Source of the DNA: Cacajao melanocephalus
Lineage: Eukaryota; Chordata; Mammalia; Primates; Pitheciidae
Direction of reading: 5' to 3'
NCBI GenBank assembly: GCA_963573385.1
Contig: CAUYLG010021528.1
Location: 1 to 64,000, forward strand
DNA: 64,000 nucleotides
The position numbers were made by a program, and so were the translations under genes. Position 1 is the stretch's first letter, and each line of letters begins with the position of its first letter. Positions 30,090 through 41,815 of this stretch are shown here, piece by piece. The notes under the pieces are model-generated. The model saw only the letters and a list, made by a program, of their open reading frames with translations, searched no databases and had not been told where the DNA came from.

Positions 30090-31501
30090 CTAAAGAAAAG
30101 AAAACAAATAAATGTAATATTTGCTTCAAGTCTGAAATGTAGTTATTATCTTCTAAGGATACACTGTATGCTGTTTACTAGTTTAGTTACCTTAGTTAAA
30201 ATTATAATGCCAATGATAACATTGTTAATTGTTTAAATATTCTCAAGGACCAAAGGACACCTCAGTAAACCATCTCCTTCAAAAGTAACATAAAATAAGC
30301 TTAGGCATTTTTTTTTTTAGACATGAGTCTCGCTCTGTTGCCCAGGCTGGAGTGCAGTGGTGTGATCTTGGTTCACTGCAACCTCCAACTCCTCAGGTTC
30401 AACTGATTCTCTTGCCTCAGCCTCCCAAGTAGCTGGGATTACAGGCATGTGTTACCATGCCCAGCTAATTTTTTTTTTTTTATTTTTAGTAGAGATGGGA
30501 TTTCACCATGTTGGCCAGGCTGGTCTTGAACCCCTGACCTCAGGTGATCCGCCCACCTCAGCCTCCCAAAGTGCTGGGATTACAGGTGTGAGCCACTGCA
30601 CCCGGCCCTAGACATTTTTTAAAAGTTCATTTTCCCTTTCCCCCTTGAAAATGGCTTTAGGGTTTTTATTTTCTTCACTCTCAACATAGGTGTTATCGGT
30701 CCCATCAAGATTTCATCACAAAGTTTTAAACATGAACATGCTTAAGAGAACAGCTTGCTCATGTAACACTCTGTTCCCATATGATACCCTTCAAAACTGT
30801 CTAAAGTTCAGTTATTCAATACAAATTTTCAACTTAATTCTTTCCAAAATCTTTCCCTTATGTCTATGCCAATCTATTAGTAAAGATTATAATTTGGGGA
30901 AGAGGACTAGTGAGATGAGCATCGGTGTTAAGGAAGTTTTACTTTTTAATTTATAAAGTTCTAAAACGTTCAATTTCTTAGTGGCACATATTAATTTTAT
31001 AACAGCATATTTTAAACAGTTTTCTTTATATCTTCTTAAAGAATAAATTTTCACCTATAAGAAAAGAAATTAGGTGAAAAAAGATTTTCACCTGTAAGAA
31101 AAGCATTGAGATTCATCTTTAGATTTATGGATGATGCCATGCAATTTAGTCTCCTAACCTGTGGACCTAGATCTGGCCTGAATTTCCCAAAAACTAATTC
31201 TACTCATTTCAGTCACTGAATCCTTCAGATCTGAGTCATATTTCATATAGCATTCTATTTAATATCCAGAACGTCACTATCACATTTTTAGTACTGTAAT
31301 GATAATAATAATATTAAGACAGATTATAACCACTCAGAGGTAGGAAAAATGCAACAAGAAGTTCAGAAGAGCTGTTTTTCTTAGTCCTTTTATTGGTTCA
31401 ATTGGTTTGAGCAAAAATTTCATTAACAGATCCCTGAAAACATGAAATACAAGCCACTCAGGTGCCAGAGACGTGGACTTCAAAAGTAATCAGCTACTGA
31501 C
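30090..31501 (-). other. GOLGB1 intron 8 (1.4 kb)
   Basis: It contains one full antisense Alu (30,308-30,606). The rest is unassigned AT-rich sequence. A small local direct repeat of TTTTCACCT(A/G)TAAGAAAAG occurs at about 31,047 and 31,085. Confidence 0.8.
30308..30606 (-). repeat. Alu, antisense
   Basis: A full Alu in reverse orientation, ending GAGCCACTGCACCCGGCC. Confidence 0.93.
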
Positions 31502-31904
31502 CTTCTAGCTGCTGAATGGTCTGGGATGACTGAACTGCCTGTTCATTCTTATCTTGGAGAAGTTTTGCATTTTGATCCTTCAGAGCATCACAGGCAGATT
31601 GCAACTCTTGTCCAGTCTTTTGAAGACTCAAAATGTGAGAGGTCTTCTCTTCCATTTCTGCTCTGTGCTTCTGCTCCAAAGCACTGTACTGAGACTCTAG
31701 TTCAGCCTGGGCTTGGCCTGCTTGCTCAAACTGTTCTAAAAGATGACGCATTTCTTCCTGCAGATTGTGAAAGGATAATTTTCTCTCTGCCACTTCAAGT
31801 TCCATCTTTTCCAGTAGAATCTTAGACTCCTGTCTTTCTGTTTCCACGGTGTTCCTTAAAGTATTATGTTCAGCTTCCATCTGCTGTAATTGCTGAGAGA
31901 GAAC
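31502..31904 (-). CDS. GOLGB1: GOLGB1 coding exon 8, residues 298-431
   Basis: This 403-nt exon encodes VLSQQLQQMEAEHNTL onward to QTIQQLE plus one base, leaving phase 1. The acceptor is TTCTTAG and the donor is G|GTCAGT. The 134 residues form a continuous coiled coil with charged heptads such as LLEKMELEVAERKL and LLEQFEQAGQAQAELE. The first codon is GTT (Val). The split codon joins with exon 9 to make Asp. The sequence agrees with giantin throughout. Confidence 0.95.
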
Positions 31905-33142
31905 CTAAGAAAAAAGAGTCTCTTGAGCCATAAATACATCATTTCATTTCGACAAGCATTGTAAAATGCTTCTTCTTGGAGGATGGAAAAAAATGAGAAC
32001 ATGTTTCTATGCTAGAGAGAAAGCCTTTCTCAAGGAGAGTTGAAAATTAAGAAGAGCGAGATAGCTGACTTTCTCTGGCAGCACACAAGTACCCAGATAA
32101 ACAAACAGAGAATGTGGACTCTAGCACCAATTCTGCATTACGATGAGACTACTTGGATGTGACAGGATAGGGACACAAGGAATCCAAGGGCTGGAAAAAA
32201 ATTAGTTCAAATTGTCAAGCATGGGTCCATACAGGACACGGAAAGGAGCAAGAATAAGGAAGAATTAACATACTAGAGGAGCAAAATGGAATTCAATGAG
32301 AATGAAGATCAGGACAGTATGAAAAAGAAAATGGCAGGATGAATTATAGTCAGATCATCATTCCTGATTAACTTTAGACTCAGGGAACATTGCAGAATGA
32401 GATCATGTCACTCCAACAGAAGGTCAATTGACTAAAACAAGCAAAGACAGGACTGTACATAAAGCACAAGAACCATTCAAGACAGAGAAGGCTAACTGAT
32501 GAAAAAGAAACTCACTAAAGGAAAATACAGGCCAAGTATCCCTTATTCTAAATGCTTGGTACCGGAAGTATTTCAGTTTTCCATTTTGTTCGGATTTTGG
32601 AATATCTTGGATATCTTGGGGATTGGATCCAAGTCTAAACATGAAATTCATCTGTTTCAAATACATCTTATACACATAGCCTAAAGATAATTTTATACAA
32701 TATTTTAAATGATTTTGTGCATAAAACAAAGTTTTGCCTTTGACCTGTTACCCTGTTCCACAAGGTCAGTGTGGCATTTTCCACTTGTGGTGTCATGTTG
32801 ATGCTTATAAAGTTTCAGATTTTGGAGCATTTTGGATTTTCAGATTAGGCATACTCAATCTGTATGACATTCTAGAGAAATTAGGACCCCAGACCTAAAA
32901 TGGCAAAGGAAAAGAGCAACAAAAGAACAGCAATGTATGCTCCATGAAGGAAAGAACTGTATTTAGTTTTGCTCATAATTGTACTGCATCCCCACCACTT
33001 AAGCACGAGGTATTTGTTGAAAGAATGAACAAATGGCATCAATTCTCTGAAGACTTTAAATAAGCTTTTATATCTACTGCCTGGCAAACTAAAGTGGAAA
33101 TGAATACCCCCAAGGCAGCAAGTAAAGATCAGAAGGCAGTAC
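31905..33142 (-). other. GOLGB1 intron 7 (1.2 kb)
   Basis: It contains one complete DNA transposon at 32,528-32,862. The rest shows no recognised repeat or gene. Confidence 0.8.
32528..32862 (+). mobile_element. Complete 335-bp TIR DNA transposon with TA target duplication
   Basis: It runs from CAGGCCAAGTATCCCTTATT to GGCATACTCAATCTG. The ends are inverted repeats of each other and TA flanks both sides (32,526-32,527; 32,863-32,864), as expected for Tc1/mariner-type insertion. It has no coding capacity. I do not assert a family name. Confidence 0.85.
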
Positions 33143-33256
33143 CCGGTTTCTCTGCTCAGCAGCAGTCAGCTCCTGTTGCAGCAAGTCAACAACCTGAGCA
33201 CGGCCCACCAAGGATTCTTCATGTTCCTCAAGCTTCCTCTGCAGCACCCTCAATTT
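33143..33256 (-). CDS. GOLGB1: GOLGB1 coding exon 7, residues 260-297
   Basis: This 114-nt phase-0 exon encodes KLRVLQRKLEEHEESLVGRA, then QVVDLLQQELTAAEQRNR. The acceptor is TTCTCAG. The donor is weak: CGG|GTACTG has G at -2, C at +4 and T at +5. The last residue before the junction is Arg here; I remember Gln in human, which would give CAG|GTACTG. The frame continues correctly into exon 8, which starts with GTT (Val). It is the last of six successive phase 0-0 exons. Confidence 0.92.
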
Positions 33257-34398
33257 CTGAGAAGAAAACATTTTAGACATAATGTGCTAACAAATGAGTG
33301 TTTACATTTACTTTTCTTTCAAAATGCCATGTAAATTAGTGTACTTAAATTTTGGGGTGTTGAAGATCACAGTTAAAGAGTGGGAGATCAGCATGCCATC
33401 CTCCCCATTCAGCAGCAACAAAGACTCTCCAGAATGTCTTCTCCAGCGCACCAACAACAACCAAACCCAGACACAAGCAAGTCCCTGAATTAGGAAGCCA
33501 CTTTAAAAATTAGAAAAAAAAATGACACATATCTGCTTTCAAAATCATAAAGTTAACATCCTGTACCTAGATAGCATAGGTACATGTACATCTTACCCAC
33601 CCAAGGGAACATTCTCTGCAGGCAAGAACCATTTCTGTTCTCCTAGTTTCATGCACAGGGCAGGCACTTGAAAAACACTTGTTGAATAAATAGATCAATG
33701 ATACACATATATAATTAGTATTCTACTTAATAATATGTTGTATTCTGAAACTTTACTTAATGGCACATTCTGAAGGATTCCTTAGAACTTAGATGTTTTT
33801 ACTCTAATTAACTCTAATTAATTTTCACTCTAATTAAATAGATCAAACATGAAGTATCACTGAAGTGCCTTTCAGTACCGCACTGCACTACATACTAAAT
33901 TAAACCAAATGCTTTGAGTTAGTAGATGGTGAACTCAAATACAATGAAGCCAATTTTCAAAATCTACTCAAATTTTTTTTAAAAAGAATTACTAATCTAA
34001 TAAAATACTTCATGGCTTCAAAATCATTCTTTTTCATCTCTAATTTTTTGAACATTTAAAACTGACTTCATTGATTTGAAGCTTTGGATTAGGTGTGTTA
34101 TGCACAAAGGTAGCTACAATCAGAAAACTGAAAAGAAACCAATTTTTGACTACCACATAAATTCACCAACTAAACTCAGCTTTTGAGTACCAGCAACCTG
34201 ATCAGAGGAGTAAAAGGCAAGAAAAGAATAAGAAAAAATAAACAATTTTTATGCAACAGAAGACAAGGACACCAAAAAGAGGCCAATAAGGAAAACACGA
34301 ACACCAAGTGAAGAGCAGTGGGTAAGGGTAGGAAGGTGGCTGTGATGATTAAATATTAACCAAAATGACAGTCATTCTACTGAGTTTTAGCAACACAC
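33257..34398 (-). other. GOLGB1 intron 6 (1.1 kb)
   Basis: About 33,590-33,700 resembles an L2 3' end (GCACAGGGCAGGCACTTGAA, then TTGTTGAATAAATAGAT). The rest is AT-rich with no gene. Confidence 0.6.
33590..33700 (+). repeat. L2-like 3' end
   Basis: GGGCAGGCACTTGAAAAACA followed by TTGTTGAATAAATAGAT is the usual end of L2. Confidence 0.55.
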
Positions 34399-34521
34399 CT
34401 GTTGCATTTCTGTTTCCACATCTGCCTGGGTTACTAACTGAAGAAGCTCATCTTCATGAAGACGAACTTGTGTTTCAAAGCGGGCATCTTTCTCTCGGAC
34501 CACCTGCTGCATGGAACTCAA
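34399..34521 (-). CDS. GOLGB1: GOLGB1 coding exon 6, residues 219-259
   Basis: This 123-nt phase-0 exon has acceptor GTCTTCAG and donor CAG|GTGTGT. It encodes 41 residues, LSSMQQVVREKDARFETQVR followed by LHEDELLQLVTQADVETEMQ and Q. A second AG (CAGCAG just before GTGGTC) lies 18 nt inside, so a shorter form starting at VVREKD is conceivable. I chose the upstream AG because it has the better pyrimidine tract and gives the giantin sequence I know. The product is coiled coil. Confidence 0.93.
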
Positions 34522-35212
34522 CTGAAGACACACACCAGAGAAACTATGCAAGTTACACTCCCCAAATATTGCACAAATAAAACTCACAGACTACTTTCCA
34601 AGATAGACACTGAGAACTGATAGACAGTAGCTTTTTAAAGTGAAATTTTGATTGTCAAGGATGAGGATGTTGGAAGAGAGATTGGCCAGACAGTAACTAC
34701 CAAATGTGAGAGAAAGCCTATTTTCAAATTCAGAAGTCAGCCTAAACATAAATTTTGATCAAAAATTATATGTTCATGGTTATTAGAAATGTTTTAAATA
34801 TACAAGAAGTATATATTTTTTAAAGTTCTAAAAAGATTAGGATATTAAACACATAAAGTGAAGTTAAGTTAGATTTCTACTAAACCCTGGACACTTCTTG
34901 CTCATGGCTGAAAAGCTTTCAGTGAAATTCTCATGCCCTGTAAGTCAACCAACATATCATTTATTCAAGATTCTCTACAACTGGAAATACTAATCTAGCT
35001 TTCTAGTCTTATTTTCAAAGAATTGCTTCTACCAAAGACCTGGTGTACTTCTAATTCCACACCACCTCTCCATGCAGCTGTTTTCAGCTGTCATTACTTG
35101 CAGCCTTCTAGATCATGCTCATTTTTAACTGGCTCCGAACAGAATGAAATGGAAATAAATGGATTGATTGTGAGCTGTTCACTATCAGTGATTCTGCTTT
35201 GTTTTTAGGTTT

Positions 35213-35240
35213 TGTGTGTGTGTGTGTGTGTGTGTGCGTG
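35213..35240. repeat. (TG)n microsatellite
   Basis: About 14 TG units with one CG near the end. Confidence 0.95.
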
Positions 35241-36117
35241 CATCTGCTAATTCATCTCCTTAAGATCTATGGTGGAGGAGCATGCTGCTTAGCTGTTAGC
35301 TTGCCCATTTTGCATTGGTCCTTAACTGCTGATATCACAGTTTGTGACACTTTGAATCAACTCTGGCTCTCTTTTTTGGTAGGAGGAAAAAAACCCTCAT
35401 AATTTTTTATTATCTGGATTCTGACCTCACCAGGAATTTGGACTCTTGTGTTTCAAGTGTGTAGGCACTGGAGGCTTTCATTAGCCAAACATATCTAACT
35501 CCTTTCCCATATATGTTTCATATTATTTTCCTTCTCTGCAGTTTTACTAACACCATTCCTCATGATCGAAATACCTTCCCCATCTTGTCTAGAATATTAT
35601 CTACCTATCATGGTTTTGCCTAAATCCCAACTTTTCCATGTAATTTTCCTTAATGGTCATACTCACAGAAACCTCTTTCACCTCTCAAAATATTTTGTTT
35701 GTATTACTGCTTGTTTTGGCACTTATTTGGAAAGCCTTAAATTATGATGAATCTCTTAACACATTTACATATCTGGCTTTCCATATTTTAGCAACACACA
35801 GGTAAAAACCATATTTGGTATTTCTTCATCCTGCACTGTATATAGTGCTTATACATGAAAAGGACACAATAAAAAAATAATAATAAAAGGACATAACAAA
35901 AGTTAATAGGTAAAATCAATACTTTCAGGATATATAATTTTAACTGTATACACAGCAGTAGGCCAACCACAGAGAGAAGGCACCACTAATACTACAAATT
36001 ATCAATAAAGTAAACACCTAATGGATAAGATTAGCTATGTACAAAGGTACTTCAGGGAAAAAAAAATCTTTCATGATTCAAAAGCATTCCCCCACCCCCC
36101 CCCCCAAGCAAAAATTA

Positions 36118-36402
36118 CAGTGCCTGTAATCCTAGCACTTTGGGAAGCCAAGGTGTGAGGATCATTTGAACTCGGGAGTGCAAGGCCTGCCTGGGCAACA
36201 CAGTGTGAATTTGTCTCTTCAAAAAATGTAAAAAAAAAAAATTGAGCCAGATGTGGTGGCACATGCCTGTAGTTCTAGCTACTGGGAGGCTGAGGTAAGT
36301 GAAAAGATGGCTTGAGCCCAGGAGATCAAGGCTGCAGTGAGCTATGATTGTGTCACTTGTACTCCAGCCTGGGCAACAGAGTGAGACTCAATTTCAAAAA
36401 CA
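36118..36402 (+). repeat. Old Alu (J-like)
   Basis: A diverged Alu with GTGCCTGTAATCCTAGCAC on the left and CTCCAGCCTGGGCAACAGAG on the right. Confidence 0.88.
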
Positions 36403-37025
36403 TATATGTGGCAGTGGGTGGCCAACCAAGAAACCTAGAAAAATAGAAAAAGTTGAGGATGCCAATCCAAATGGTCTGGTCTTGATAACTGAAATAAATG
36501 GGAAAAGGAACGTCACATACTGGTGCCACTTAACATAAAATCACATGACCTACACCACTTTGTCATTACAGGCTCACTAAGTAATCTAACTATAATTTAT
36601 TTTCCTATTAAGATAGATACTATTTTAGAGAAAGAATGAACCTAATTATTTTTATTTCTTTTGGTTTACTTATTGGTCTCTTTTGAATTCAGCATGAGCC
36701 CATTCCTAAAAGACTGAATATCTGTCTGCTATTAAAATTAAGTTTCTGGACCTACAGAACTAAGAACTAAATTAGGCTATAGCAAATTCATCAAGGTAAA
36801 TAACACATTGTGAGGCTTTCTGGTGTTCCCTAATGACACACTTACCTACCACACATCATCTAATCTCTACTACTACATATACTTATAATTTCCAGTGCAA
36901 CATCCATGCTACTATACTTTTAGCTACTAAGATTTTTTACAGTGACTGACTGAATTGAGTTGCAGGTAATAACCCACTGGACTTCATGGTTTTTTATCCT
37001 AATTTTGTGAGGTCCTTCCCCCTAC

Positions 37026-37151
37026 CTGTGCAGCTTGCTCTGCCTGTGTCTGGCTGAGCTCGGCTTGTAAAGTGCTAATGAGTTCTTCCTTCTCCTGGAG
37101 CTGTTGCTTCATCATTACAAATTCTTCCATCTCTGCAGAACTCTTATCAAA
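37026..37151 (-). CDS. GOLGB1: GOLGB1 coding exon 5, residues 177-218; second of the duplicated pair
   Basis: This 126-nt phase-0 exon has acceptor TTCTTCAG and the same donor as exon 4, CAG|GTAGGG. It encodes FDKSSAEMEEFVMMKQQLQ, then EKEELISTLQAELSQTQAEQ, then AAQ. It is a diverged copy of exon 4, one codon shorter. The middle (MEEFVMMKQQ against MEVEKIKHK) has drifted most while both ends stayed alike. The intron between the copies is 4,664 nt and contains an MaLR provirus and an Alu. The exon is frame-neutral if skipped, which would leave exon 4 to serve in its place. Confidence 0.94.
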
Positions 37152-38311
37152 CTGAAGAAGTAGAAGGAAAAAAAAAAGTAAGGAAAAGAATTAGCATTCT
37201 CAATTCTTTGACATCCCTTTCTTGCTTGGGCTAAATGCCTACCATATTCCCTTCTAATTTACATTGAACAAAAAAGGAAATTGCATGCATTATGGTTTTT
37301 AAAAAGTAATTATCAAAATTTCATTTGTCAGAAGAAAACAGAAGCAGTAGTGGCAATTTTTCAATTTCTCTGAATCCTCACATAGAGACAGCATGAAATA
37401 GTAAAACCAAAAACCACAGATAACATTTACAGTAGAATTAGGCAGACAGTCCTAAGAACCCTAAAGTATAAGCTAGTAAGGAGAAACCACAAAAACCCAC
37501 AAGAACTATATTGCATTAGAGTCTTATACTGTGTAAGGAAAAGAAGGCAGCAACAAAGTGAAATCTGATGGCTCTGAGAAAGGGACAACCCTAAACAGCC
37601 AATGCATTCATTTGTTGGAATGTACAGTTGGCCAATTTTAGAACAGCAGCAAGGCTCTGTCATTCCGTAATACTAGGCAAATGCAAGGGTGCACAGTAAG
37701 AAGGACCAAAAGGGCTAGAGCAATCTAGTAGGCCTTCTGAACTCTCAAAACTGACTCATTATGGCTCCATTCTGAGACACGAACCTGTACTAAGAAGAAA
37801 CTGCCAGGAGTGAAATAAAAATTAAGCAGAAAAGGAATTAAAGAGATGGAAGAAAGAGGTCTACAAACATACTGTATAATGCAGTATCAACTAGACACAT
37901 GTGGCTATAGAGGGCTTGAAACATGTCTAATATAAAAAATATTTTTAATTTTTAATATTATTTAATTTGAATTTGAAAACTGAAGTATAAATTATTTTTC
38001 CATTAAGTACAACTCTGTTTTGGCATGACTGTATTTCATCTTATCTGTTGCATCATGTAAGTTACTACTGAGGTGTTGCACAAGTAACAAGTGTATATGT
38101 AGTTGGTGTCAATGGGTTGATTCAGTTTAATTTTTTTTCTAGACCCTTATGTAACATTGTAATGTGTTTATTTGTATTCTTAATGCAGATAGCATGAGTA
38201 ACAGCTGACACTAATTTAATCATAATTAAATTGCAATATAAACATTACAGCTGAATTATTTTCTAAGTTCAAAAATAAATATAGACACATTTTAAAATTT
38301 TAAAAAGGCCT

Positions 38312-38460
38312 GCTACTGTTCTGTAGTTGGTTCCTTTTTACTTCTAAGTAGTATTCCAGTGTGTGGATATATCACAGTTTAAATATTTCTGTATTGATGG
38401 GCATGTGAGTTGTTTCCAGTCTCTAATTATCACAAATAAACCTATTACTATTGGACAATG
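38312..38460 (-). repeat. Antisense L1 3'-region fragment
   Basis: AGTATTCCAGTGTGTGGATA, TGATGGGCATGTGAGTTGTT and TCCAGTCTCTAATTATCACA are the reverse complement of the L1 ORF2 end. Confidence 0.7.
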
Positions 38461-38689
38461 TTGGCATTAACCAAAGTGAAAGGCAGAAGGAAGAAAGCCA
38501 GGAAATCTCAGAAATCCAGCTCCTATATCTTTGAATACAACATAAAAATAACAAAAAAGGAAGTCTGGTAAGAAAAGCTTTCCTTAATCAAGCCTTCTTC
38601 CAAACAGAGGTTTAGGAAAATGAATTTGACACAAAAATAAGGAACAGAAAAGGATCAAGGTCATATCCCATATAAAGTTACTCTTTAAA

Positions 38690-40895
38690 AAAGCAACCCC
38701 TCACTAGCACGAAAACCCTCACCAGATGCAGCCCCTCAGCCTTGGTCTTCTTATAAATTACCCCATTTCAGGTGCTCTGCTACAAGTAAGAGAAAACAGA
38801 CTAAAAAAGAAAACTGGTATTGACAAGTGGGGTTACTGCTGATAATGATTATTTGAAAATGTGGAAGCAGTTTTAGAACTGGGTAATGGGCAGAGGCTGG
38901 AAGAATTCTGAGGAACTGGCTAAAAAATGCCTAGATTCTGATGAGGGCTTAGAAGACAACTACGGGAAGTTTGGCACTCCTTAGAGATTGGTTAAGCGGT
39001 TGTGACCACAATGCTGATAGAAATATGGACAGTAGGCCAGGCATGGTGGCTCATGCCTGTAATCCAAGCACTTTGGAGGCCAAGGCGGGCGGATCACCTG
39101 AGGTCGGGAGTTCAAGACCAGCCAGACCAACAAGGTGAAACCCCGTCTTAAAAAAAAAAAAAAAGAGAGAAAGAAAAAAAAAAAGAAATATGGACAGTAA
39201 AGGTCATTCTGATGAGGTTTCAGATAGAACTGAGGAACGAAGTACCAGAAACTACAGTAAAGCCCATCCTTGTTATAAATTAATAATGAACTTGGCTGAA
39301 CTGTGTCCATGCCCACGGACTTTGTAGAGGGCTGAGCTTGAGAGTGATGAACTAGGGTATGCGGCAGGAGAAAATTTTAAGCAGCAAAGTGCTCAAGCTG
39401 CTCTGTGGTTATTTCTATCTGCTACAGTGAACAGAGAAAAAGAAAACAGAGAGAAAAAAAAAAAAAAAAGGAAAATTTGCAACCTGGCCATGTGGTAAAG
39501 AATGGAAAAGCATTTCAAGATGGGAATCCAAAAATGCACAGCCACCACTTGCTAAAGAGATTAACATGGCTAAAAGGGAGCCAGTTACTAATAGCCAAGA
39601 CAATAGGAAAAGGCCCTGAAGGCATTTCAGAAGGCATTTCAGAAATCTTTAAGGCTGCCCCACCAACCCCCATCACAGGTCCAAAGGCCTAAGAGGAGAG
39701 AATGGTTTCTGTGAATAATAGGCTTGAGACACCACTGCTCTGTGCCACTTCAGGACACTGCTCCTTGCATTCCAGCTGTTCTCCTTGGTGCAATGATGGC
39801 TCAAGCAGCCTCAGGTATGGCTCATGCCACAGCTCAAAAGGTACAAGTTATAAAACTTGGTAACATCCACATGGTGCTAATTCTGCAGGCTCGCAGAAAG
39901 CAAGAGCTGTGGAGGCTTGGGAGCCTCCACTCAGATGTCAAAGGATGTCATCAATAGCCAGAGGGCTCAGGCAGAGACTTGTCTCAGGGGCAGAACCACA
40001 ACTGAGACCTCCCCACTAAAGCAATGCCAAGCGGAAATGTGGGGTTGGAATTGCCCCACAGAGTCCCCACTAGAGTAATGCCTAGTGAAAGCATGGTGTG
40101 GGACTTCCACTGACATACCAGAACTATAGAGCTACCAGTGTGCAATGCAAAGCCAGCCTGGGAGAGCTGGCTGGACTAAGCCCCACAAAGCTATACGGGC
40201 AGAATTGCCTGAGGCCTTGGGGACCCAACCCCCATAGCTGTGCAGAAGATACTGAAAATGGAGTAAAAGAAGATTATTCTGGAATTTTAAGGCCCAATGT
40301 CTGCTCTCCTGGGGTCTCTTAATCTCTTTCTTCTTGCCTATATCTCCCTTTTAGAATGAGAATGTGAACCCTATGCTTATCCTACCATTGTATCTCGGAG
40401 GTAGATAATGTATTTTTTATTTCACAGACTCACAGATGAGTTGGTGCAGGAATGAGCTAAAACTTTGGGGCTGTGGGGATGGAACTAAAGTATTTGTACA
40501 TGAGAAGAACATGAGTTTTGGAGGGCCGACGGTGGAAAGCTACGGTTTGAATGTCCCCTCCAAAACTCATGTTAAAACTGAATCCCCAATGTGACAAAAG
40601 GCCTTTAAGAAAGGACTGGTTCAGGAGGTCTTTGGACTCAGGAATGAATTAACACATTCATGTTTTAATGGATTAATGGGTTGTCATGGAAGGGGAACTG
40701 GTAGCTTTATAAGAAGAGGATAAGAGACCTAAGCTGGCAAATCAGCACACCCTTCACTATGTGATGCTTTGTGCTGCCTTGGGACACCACTGACAGCCCT
40801 ATCAGCAAGAAGACCCTCACCAAATGCAGGCCCTCAACTTTAGACTTCTCAACCTCCATAAATATAATAAATAAATTCTTTTATTTAAATTTATT
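38690..40895 (+). mobile_element. MaLR (THE1/MST-like) LTR retrotransposon remnant
   Basis: A partial 5' LTR (about 38,690-38,800) is followed by a MaLR internal region (GGAAGCAGTTTTAGAACTGG, GGCACTCCTTAGAGATTGGT) and a 3' LTR from about 40,540 (GGTTTGAATGTCCCCTCCAA) to 40,895. MaLRs are old retrovirus-like elements that lack an intact coding set. Here the internal part is broken by stops and by an Alu. It is read opposite to the gene. Confidence 0.8.
39035..39183 (+). repeat. Alu left monomer with 16-bp target duplication
   Basis: It is inserted in the MaLR internal region and flanked by AGAAATATGGACAGTA at 39,019-39,034 and 39,184-39,199. Confidence 0.95.
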
Positions 40896-41043
40896 TTGTT
40901 ATAAATTAAAAACAAAAAACAAACTAAGGAGCAGAATGATAATGCTTATAGGCGATAAAAGCACACCACAGGCATATTAAAAAAAAAAAAAACCAAAATT
41001 GCAATCTATTTCAAAAAGTTTTTAAAAATTAAGAAAATTATAC

Positions 41044-41395
41044 AGGCCAGGCTTTGTGGCTCACACCAGCCACAATGGAAGGCCAGCACTTTGGAAGGCT
41101 GAGGCAGGCAGATTACTTGAGATCAGGAGTTCCAGACCAGCCTGGCCAATATGGTAAAACCCCATCTCTACTAAAAATACAAAAATCTAGCCAGGCATGG
41201 TGGTGCATGCCTGTAATTCTAGCTGCTCAAGAGGCTGAGGCAGGAGAATTGCTTGAACCTGTGAGGCGGAGGTTGCAGTGAGCTGAGATCGTGCTGCTGC
41301 ACTCCAGTCTGGGTGACAGAGTAAGACCTTTATCTCAAAAAAAAAAAAAAAGAAAGAAAGAAAGAAAAAGAAAAGAAAATGAAAGGAAAAAAAAT
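41044..41395 (+). repeat. Alu with (AAAG)n tail
   Basis: A full but internally altered Alu; the 5' part has a rearranged CACACCAGCCACAATGGAAG phrase. The tail turns into AAAG repeats. Confidence 0.9.
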
Positions 41396-41815
41396 ACAGA
41401 CATGAGAGAAAAACATAGATTTAGAAAAATCAGAAATGAGGTGACAGAACTCACGAAAAATTCAATAAAAAAGAAAAAAATCACTGCAGAATCGAAGATT
41501 AAACCAGAAAAAACACAAAAGTAAACAAAAAAATAGAATCCATAAAGTGAAATAAAACAACAAACAAAAGTTAAAATACATGAAACAATATATTGAAAGA
41601 GCATACTGGGCATCTAAAAATAACAACTAAAAATGACAAACACCAACGCATATGCTAATAAAATTACCAGACAAGAAGAAGAAGAAAAGGAGGAGACTGA
41701 TAGATACATAGATAAATGCCCATCGGGCATCTAGAAAAATGTATTTGTCATATAATAATCCATTGGTTTTAGTGATTCATTAACCTAATGATTATGAAGT
41801 AACTTCCATCCCTAC

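Larger units (their letters stand above)
34522..37025 (-). other. GOLGB1 intron 5 (2.5 kb)
   Basis: It contains a (TG)n microsatellite (35,213-35,240) and an old Alu (36,118-36,402) preceded by a C homopolymer run near 36,091-36,106. The rest has no recognised feature. Confidence 0.8.
37152..41815 (-). other. GOLGB1 intron 4 (4.7 kb)
   Basis: This intron separates the duplicated exons 4 and 5. It holds an antisense L1 end (about 38,312-38,460), an MaLR provirus remnant (about 38,690-40,895) with an Alu in it, and an Alu at 41,044-41,395. 37,152-38,310 is unassigned. Confidence 0.8.

Noticed and set aside
29836..30129. 97-codon frame taken as a separate small protein
   Set aside because: It is giantin exon 9 plus intron read-through; the real coding part is 29,974-30,089.
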